Source: Chloroflexota bacterium (GTDB lineage: Bacteria > Chloroflexota > Dehalococcoidia > JACQUE01). From it: 7,373 nucleotides of DNA. The translations under genes and the position numbers were made by a program. Position 1 is the stretch's first letter. Each line of letters begins with the position of its first letter. This document shows positions 5,788-7,373 of this stretch, piece by piece. Location: positions 1-7,373 of the forward strand of contig JACQUE010000219.1 in assembly GCA_016210425.1 (NCBI GenBank), given 5' to 3'. The notes beneath the pieces were generated by a model. That model was not told where the DNA came from and searched no databases. It worked only from the letters and a program-made list of their open reading frames with translations.

Positions 5788-6301
5788 CGCCGGCACCCCC
5801 TACACCCGCCAGCCGCTTGCGCCGCGCTACCGCCGCCTCAGGGTCCCTCAAGGAGGACAGGCCGGTCACCGTTGCCCGCACCACGTTGACGGGGTTGGAA
5901 CTGCCCAAGGACTTAGCGAGTATATCCTTGATCCCCGCCACCTCAACGACGGCCCGCACGCCGCCGCCGGCGATGACGCCCGTGCCGGGCGAGGCCGGTT
6001 TGAGCAACACCTTGGCAGCGCCGAACTCCGCCATCACCTCGTGAGGGATCGTCGTCCCCCTGAGCGGGAGACGGACGATGTTGCGACGGGCGATGTTGTT
6101 TGCCTTGCGGATAGCCTCCGGCACCTCGTTCGCCTTGCCCAGGCCGACCCCGACGTAGCCGCGCGTATCGCCGACTACGACCAGGGCGCTGAAGCTAAAG
6201 CGCCGGCCGCCCTTGACCACCTTCGAGACGCGGTTTATGAATACCACCTTCTCGGTCAGGCTCAGTTCCTTGATGTCGATTGGTCCCTCTGTTTCCTGCA
6301 T
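5780..6301 (-). CDS. rpsE: 30S ribosomal protein S5
   Basis: S5 lies at the mRNA entrance of the 30S subunit and affects decoding accuracy and spectinomycin response. The protein has 173 residues. Seen: an N-terminal dsRNA-binding-like domain at about 11-80 with [19 protein letters not shown], where the segment contacted by spectinomycin in other bacteria looks wild type, then [18 protein letters not shown]. The C-terminal domain has [21 protein letters not shown] at about 106-125 and [10 protein letters not shown]. The tail GVGGAGGG is low complexity and glycine rich. The ATG at 6301-6299 is 6 nt after AAGGA (6308-6312). It follows rplR by 12 nt and its TAG stop lies within the start of rpmD. 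Confidence 0.99.
   Translation of the reverse strand: MQETEGPIDIKELSLTEKVVFINRVSKVVKGGRRFSFSALVVVGDTRGYVGVGLGKANEVPEAIRKANNIARRNIVRLPLRGTTIPHEVMAEFGAAKVLLKPASPGTGVIAGGGVRAVVEVAGIKDILAKSLGSSNPVNVVRATVTGLSSLRDPEAAVARRKRLAGVGGAGGG
5796..5801 (-). promoter_or_regulatory. Shine-Dalgarno of rpmD deciding the start
   Basis: AGGGGG, inside the last codons of rpsE, lies 8 nt before GTG 5787. It overlaps the alternative GTG at 5796-5794, which therefore cannot be the start it serves. The same AGGGGG plus 8 nt plus GTG arrangement occurs at rpmJ. Confidence 0.55.
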
Positions 6302-6313
6302 AGGTTTTCCTTG

Positions 6314-6682
6314 CTAGAAAATCAGGCCTTCAGCCCGGCATGCTTCGGCCAGCGCCTTCACCCGGCCATGGAACTTGTATCCGCCCCGGTCGAAGACCAC
6401 CGAGGTTACCCCCTTGTCCTTCGCTCTGCGGGCAATCAGGGCGCCGGTCAGCGCCGCCTTCTCCGTCTTATTCTTGCCGTCCACCTGGCTGGCCAGTTCC
6501 TTCTCCAGGTCGGAAGCTGCGGCCATGGTCTCCCCACGCTCGTCGTCGATGATCTGGGCGTGGATATGCGACAGGCTCCGGAACACGCTCAGCCGTGGCC
6601 TGCCTGCCGTTCCCTTAACCTGCTTCCTGATCCTCAGGTGCCGCCTCCGGCGAGCAGCCCTGGCGTCCCTAGAGTGGGCCAC
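6314..6682 (-). CDS. rplR: 50S ribosomal protein L18
   Basis: L18 binds 5S rRNA together with L5 (and L25 where present) and helps join it to the 50S subunit. The protein has 122 residues, the usual length. Seen: a basic N-terminal arm ([18 protein letters not shown]), [20 protein letters not shown] at 28-47 and the C-terminal signature [20 protein letters not shown] then AEGLIF at 97-122. The start is GTG at 6682-6680, 8 nt after AGGAGG (6691-6696), a site that shares bases with the rplF stop codon. A second AGGAG (6685-6689) is only 2 nt from the start and is probably inactive. The gaps are 12 nt to rplF and 12 nt to rpsE. Stop TAG. Confidence 0.98.
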   Translation of the reverse strand: MAHSRDARAARRRRHLRIRKQVKGTAGRPRLSVFRSLSHIHAQIIDDERGETMAAASDLEKELASQVDGKNKTEKAALTGALIARRAKDKGVTSVVFDRGGYKFHGRVKALAEACRAEGLIF

Positions 6683-6694
6683 AGCTCCTACCTC

Positions 6695-7246
6695 CTACTT
6701 ACGGCCGCCCGCTTTGCCGGCCTTGCCGGCCTTGCGGCGGACCTGCTCGTCCCTGTAGCGGATGCCCTTGCCCTTGTAGGGCTCGGGGGGACGCAGGCTA
6801 CGGATATTGGCCGCCATCTGGCCCACCCTCTCCTGGTCCACGCCGATGACCGTGAGGCGGTTCGTACCCTCGACGGCCAGCTCCAGCCCCGGCGGCGGTA
6901 TGATCTCTATCGGATGAGAGTAACCAAGCTGGAGGACCACCTTGGTCTCCGTTTTCTGAGCGCGATACCCCACGCCGACGATGTCCAAGCTCTTCTGGAA
7001 ACCCGTTGATACGCCCAGCACCATATTGGCCACAAGCGTCCTGGTAAGGCCGTGCAGGGCCCTGTGGCGACGCGACTCTGTAGGACGCGTCACCGTCAGG
7101 ATTCCGTTGTCCAGGGAGACGCCTATCTCCGGCGACAGCTCCCGCGTTAGCTGGCCCCGCGGGCCGGTCACGGTCACGTTAGACCCTTCTATGTTCACCT
7201 GGACCCCTGGCGGGATCGGTATCGGCTTCTTACCAACCCGTGACAT
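6695..7246 (-). CDS. rplF: 50S ribosomal protein L6
   Basis: L6 lies near the base of the L7/L12 stalk and the sarcin-ricin loop and stabilises the factor-binding region. The protein has 183 residues. Seen: the canonical start MSRVGKKPIPIP, two repeated L6 folds at about 11-81 and 90-163 (GFQKSLDIVGVGYRAQ at 82-97) and the bacterial signature PPEPYKGKGIRY at 153-164. The ATG at 7246-7244 is chosen over an adjacent in-frame TTG (7249-7247) because it gives MSRVGKK and has AGGAG (7253-7257) 6 nt upstream. The C-terminal tail has a KAG repeat (KAGKAGKAGG), coded by a 9-nt tandem repeat. It follows rpsH by 22 nt. Stop TAG. Confidence 0.99.
   Translation of the reverse strand: MSRVGKKPIPIPPGVQVNIEGSNVTVTGPRGQLTRELSPEIGVSLDNGILTVTRPTESRRHRALHGLTRTLVANMVLGVSTGFQKSLDIVGVGYRAQKTETKVVLQLGYSHPIEIIPPPGLELAVEGTNRLTVIGVDQERVGQMAANIRSLRPPEPYKGKGIRYRDEQVRRKAGKAGKAGGRK
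6707..6733 (-). repeat. 9-nt tandem repeat in the L6 tail
   Basis: Three tandem 9-nt units on the minus strand, AAGGCCGGC twice and AAAGCGGGC once, encode Lys-Ala-Gly three times at the C-terminus of L6. Two copies are identical and the third has two changes. Such in-frame repeats can expand or contract without frameshift in this non-conserved tail. Confidence 0.8.
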
Positions 7247-7268
7247 CAAATGCTCCTACTGAAATTCG

Positions 7269-7373
7269 CTACCAGACGTAGCAGAGAACCTCGCCGCCTA
7301 CGCGCCGGTGCCAGGCCTCACGGCCCGTCATCACGCCTTGAGGCGTCGAGATGATAGCGATGCCAAGGCCGCC
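7269..7373 (-). CDS. rpsH: 30S ribosomal protein S8, C-terminal part (cut by window edge)
   Basis: S8 binds the central domain of 16S rRNA and, in E. coli, represses the spc operon. Only the last 34 residues are present: [20 protein letters not shown] then [14 protein letters not shown]. They contain the S8 C-terminal family signature (STxxGVMTxxEA, GGExLCYVW), ending at the usual VW with a TAG stop. One small oddity is EAW where many homologues have EAR. The reading frame continues without break to the window edge. It is followed after 22 nt by rplF, the standard spc order. Confidence 0.95.
   Translation of the reverse strand, partial: GGLGIAIISTPQGVMTGREAWHRRVGGEVLCYVW

Noticed and set aside
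5504..7009. 501-codon plus-strand open frame
   Set aside because: It lies antisense to rplO, rpmD, rpsE, rplR and rplF, all clearly conserved; the translation is rich in His, Arg, Pro and Ala with no recognisable motif, as expected for a GC-rich shadow frame.
7247..7249. TTG immediately before the rplF ATG as start
   Set aside because: The ATG gives the conserved MSRVGKKPI start and has better SD spacing.
1..7373. Intrinsic terminators, CRISPR arrays, tRNA or rRNA genes, insertion sequences
   Set aside because: No stem followed by a T-run, no spaced direct repeats, no tRNA-like folds and no transposase or terminal repeats were seen.

Overview
The window is a stretch of the conserved bacterial ribosomal-protein superoperon (the spc block running into the alpha block). 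It lies entirely on the minus strand, so transcription runs from base 7373 towards base 1. In transcription order it reads rpsH (3' end only), rplF, rplR, rpsE, rpmD, rplO, secY, adk, map, infA, rpmJ, rpsM, rpsK, rpsD, rpoA (5' end only). Thirteen genes are complete and two are cut by the window edges. No gene is supported on the plus strand; the long plus-strand open frames are antisense shadows of the conserved genes in GC-rich DNA.

Organism: a GC-rich bacterium. The adk-map-infA-rpmJ set between secY and rpsM is a layout common outside the Proteobacteria. rpsD sits between rpsK and rpoA, unlike Bacillus. S4 is the zinc-binding four-cysteine type, Adk carries a four-cysteine zinc LID, and the N-terminus of RpoA and the sequence of L30 look like Chloroflexota (perhaps Dehalococcoidia-like) proteins as I remember them. 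The phylum is an inference and was not tested by any search.

Layout: bases 7373-5117 encode S8, L6, L18, S5, L30 and L15, with 22-nt or smaller gaps and several overlaps. Bases 5148-3817 encode the SecY translocon channel. Bases 3770-2340 encode adenylate kinase and methionine aminopeptidase, bases 2302-2084 encode IF-1, bases 2053-420 encode L36, S13, S11 and S4, and bases 359-1 encode the N-terminal domain of the RNA polymerase alpha subunit. The products couple ribosome assembly, translation initiation, N-terminal methionine removal, adenylate balance, membrane protein export and transcription, which is why the cluster is held together for co-expression. No intergenic stretch exceeds about 60 bases.

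The gene content is ordinary and I found no undescribed system. The points worth a second look are fine-scale: adk appears to start at CTG; a hairpin can bury the rpoA ribosome-binding site; map has no ribosome-binding site at normal distance; TAG is the main stop codon (9 of 14); six of fourteen visible starts are not ATG; and a promoter-like element sits at the rpsK/rpsD junction. All functional statements about these are inferences from sequence alone.
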